From: Deltaproteobacteria bacterium
GTDB lineage: Bacteria; Desulfobacterota; Desulfomonilia; Desulfomonilales; Desulfomonilaceae
Assembly (NCBI GenBank): GCA_016875095.1
Contig: VGSG01000006.1
Coordinates: 42,804 to 106,803 of the forward strand
Direction of reading: 5' to 3'
Length of the DNA stretch: 64,000 bases
Within the stretch, counting starts at the first letter, position 1. The number at the start of each line of letters is the position of its first letter. Below, piece after piece: positions 62,423 through 64,000 of this stretch. Made by a program: the position numbers and the translations under genes. Under the pieces are notes generated by a model that was given only the letters and a program-made list of their open reading frames with translations, was not told where the DNA came from and made no database searches.

Positions 62423-63586
62423 TCAGAATGACAACTCAAGCGCCAGCCCGAGCGCGTACCACGACTGAGACAGTTTCGCGTTGTCGATTGAGAAGCTGTT
62501 GGGCTGAGACCGATAGAGGGTCGATCCTTGCACGTTTCCCTGTATATTACCCGCGCCGCTGTTCCGAAAAACGTTTCCCATGAGCCAGAAGTTCGTCTTG
62601 AAGTTAGGGGTCAGACTGTATATCGCTTCGCCCTCCACTTCCAGCCATCGGGCCGCTCCGGAATTCAGAGTGTACAGGGTGTTCTGGATCTCGGTTTGCG
62701 TGGCGCTAAAACAGTGAAGGCCCACAACGTTTTTGAGGTCCGTCCAGCCAAAAGGTGAACCGATCACCCGCCATCGATAGTAGAGATTCGAACAGCACCA
62801 GCCAAGACCGCGAAGACCTATGAAGGGAAGATACTGCTTCTGCAAAGGACCTGAGGGATCGCCGCCAACCTGGCCGCGACCCCCAAGTCATATCCGGTCA
62901 CAGGGTATGGCAAACCCCGGCGGATTGTTGTTGAGCGACAGTGTCTGGTTCCGGGGACTGGTCAAATAGAATTCCAGGTGCTCGGCCCGGAAACCCAGAT
63001 CAAGTCCAAAATCTCGCGTGAACATCCATGCCACGCCGCCTTCCACCATCCACCAGAAGACCTGACGAGCGGTCCACTCCCAAGGGGAACCCGCGTTAGC
63101 TCCGGCGCCGATGGGAACTGAGGTGGGAGTTCGCACGCCCGCGCCCGTAAAGTTCATCTCCGCAATGCTGTCTTTAGGGATGTTCCCGCCCAGTCGGCCG
63201 TACACGATAAAGTCCTGCACGGGCTGGAGTTCCAGAATGGCGATACCCATCCAGTAATTGGAGTCCTTGAGTGACAGGTCCATGCCGACGAAGAAGGGAT
63301 TACCGACAAAATCAGAGATTTGATATGGAAAACTCATGTTATACGCGAGCCACATGTGCCCCGCCCTGGCTTCTGTCCGCGCCGTCCAGGCCTCATCCGG
63401 AGATCTTTGAACGTAGGACTGGGCGCCAGGCCCTTGAAACGGAGAAAACAACGGGGTCCCTGGAAAACCCGGACCGCCCGGGCCGGCCGGCGGTATGCCG
63501 GGTCCTGGCGGCGCGACCTGGGCGGACCCCAGGCACGGCGCCAGGACCATGCACAGGGCCCCCAGCAGTAGAGCGAATCTTGTCAT
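62423..63586 (-). pseudogene. Outer-membrane protein gene interrupted by an in-frame TGA (codon 233)
   Basis: The frame from ATG 63586 (GGAGG 7 bases upstream) reads a signal peptide (MTRFALLLGALCMVLAPCLG, cut after GSA), a Pro/Gly-rich stretch (PGPGIPPAGPGGPGFPGTP), then barrel-like strands to IPCDRI. TGA stands at 62888-62890, after which the same frame continues without a stop for 154 codons to a natural barrel end ALELSF at 62423. The whole would be 387 residues with one recoded codon. A consensus promoter and a strong terminator flank it. It may be a nonsense mutant (TGG to TGA), a sequencing error, or a recoded gene. A SECIS-like hairpin follows the TGA. Confidence 0.7.
62855..62883 (-). 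other. Hairpin directly downstream of the in-frame TGA (SECIS-like shape)
   Basis: On the minus strand 8 bp (GGGGTCGC with GCGATCCC, one G-T pair), a G-G mismatch, 3 bp (GCC, GGC), and the apical loop AGGTT. The loop begins 16 bases after the TGA and has G in its first two positions, which fits the general bacterial SECIS size rules. It could also be chance. Confidence 0.5.
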
Positions 63587-63681
63587 AACCAAGCCTCCTG
63601 GGAAATGCCTCCTGGGATCACGGTAGCCGTTTTGACTTATGAAAACGGGCCGCGGCCGTCGCGAAGCTGGCGGCAAGTTTG

Positions 63682-63710
63682 GTTATAACAAAAAAATGCC
63701 CTTATGTCAA
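63682..63710 (-). promoter_or_regulatory. Sigma-70 promoter of outer-membrane protein gene
   Basis: On the minus strand TTGACA, a 17-base spacer, TATAAC. The -10 box is 96 bases upstream of the start codon at 63586. Confidence 0.8.
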
Positions 63711-63881
63711 GATGATCTGGCTATTTACTAATCTAAATCTTTATGATTTCTTTATGTCATGGGTTCACAAACTACCATTGTGTTTGATAATTGCTTATGC
63801 TTTTTTGATGGTTCGGGCGGGGGAATGACAACCGCTCACATGGCAACCGAAAAAATCGGGAGGTATGGCGGGTCGGCCTGC

Positions 63882-64000
63882 TCAGGTCTCCATCAGCACC
63901 AGATTATCCGCGTGGATCGCTTCGTCGCTCGTCCGATAGCCGAGAATCCAATCGATTTCGAAGGCCTGGCGCCCTTTTATCTTGCCGAGCTCTTCCGAAG
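63882..64000 (-). CDS. proB: Glutamate 5-kinase, C-terminal end (truncated by window edge)
   Basis: Minus-strand frame of 39 codons ending TGA at 63882-63884, open to the window edge. It reads EELGKIKGRQAFEIDWILGY, then RTSDEAIHADNLVLMET. The pattern of a KIKGxxxxEIxxILGYxxxDEVIHRDNLV tail is the end of the PUA domain of ProB, which phosphorylates glutamate at the first step of proline synthesis. Here HADN replaces the usual HRDN. Only the C-terminus is visible, so the assignment depends on this segment. Confidence 0.75.
   Translation of the reverse strand, partial: SEELGKIKGRQAFEIDWILGYRTSDEAIHADNLVLMET

Overview
The window reads as a chromosomal segment of a Gram-negative, sulfate-reducing deltaproteobacterium (Desulfobacterota). 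The strongest evidence is a complete dsrA-dsrB-dsrD cluster for dissimilatory sulfite reductase at 30.6-33.3 kb, with a CbiA/DsrN-type amidotransferase gene close by. LPS-heptose genes (gmhA, hldE), a phospholipid-transport (Mla) operon and several outer-membrane or lipoprotein genes show an outer membrane. The overall set resembles Desulfomonile or Syntrophobacter-type genomes; that placement is inference from protein style, not from a search. No rRNA, tRNA, CRISPR array, transposase or phage gene was seen. Layout, left to right. 0-3 kb: truncated exoribonuclease II N-terminus, gmhA, a PilZ-like protein and a 57-aa ORF. 3-10.3 kb (stress and proteostasis): a Lon-like protease, a coiled-coil protein, rpoH, an ECF sigma / anti-sigma / CpxP-like periplasmic trio, a small lipoprotein and HU with a clear sigma-70 promoter. 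10.4-20.6 kb: a membrane-anchored TPR protein, mfd, a SurA-like chaperone, a stand-alone mreB, an alpha/beta hydrolase, and glgC translationally coupled to a single-domain response regulator. 20.7-24.6 kb: an mlaE(STAS fusion)-mlaF-mlaD-lipoprotein operon. 24.7-33.3 kb: dinG, the DsrN-like gene with an unknown partner, a divergent 107-aa protein, then dsrABD. 33.4-43.2 kb: a short PrmA-like methyltransferase, a heptad-repeat coiled coil, rng, a large radical-SAM fusion, an ADP-forming acyl-CoA synthetase alpha-type protein, moaA and a thiD-thiN fusion. 43.3-51.4 kb: a membrane sensor-like protein, hldE, an unusual FGE-TPR-PDZ protein divergent from a secreted Ser-Gly-Tyr repeat protein, a lipoprotein and mscS. 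51.7-62.1 kb: an exopolysaccharide locus (two chain-length-type proteins, a BY-kinase-like ATPase, two glycosyltransferases, an outer-membrane protein, a Wza-like exporter and a polysaccharide deacetylase). 62.4-64 kb: an outer-membrane protein gene split by one in-frame TGA, then the 3' end of proB. How the genes work together: much of the window concerns the envelope (heptose supply for LPS, lipid asymmetry, periplasmic folding, EPS export, envelope-stress sigma factors), with the core energy enzyme DsrAB in the middle. The items most worth a second look are the in-frame TGA followed by a SECIS-like hairpin at 62.9 kb, the Ser-Gly-Tyr repeat protein with its divergent FGE-TPR-PDZ neighbour, the unknown gene coupled to the DsrN candidate, and a 150-bp dispersed element present at 2.9 kb and inverted at 50.0 kb. 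Intergenic regions also carry many short palindromic repeats of the kind scattered through such genomes.
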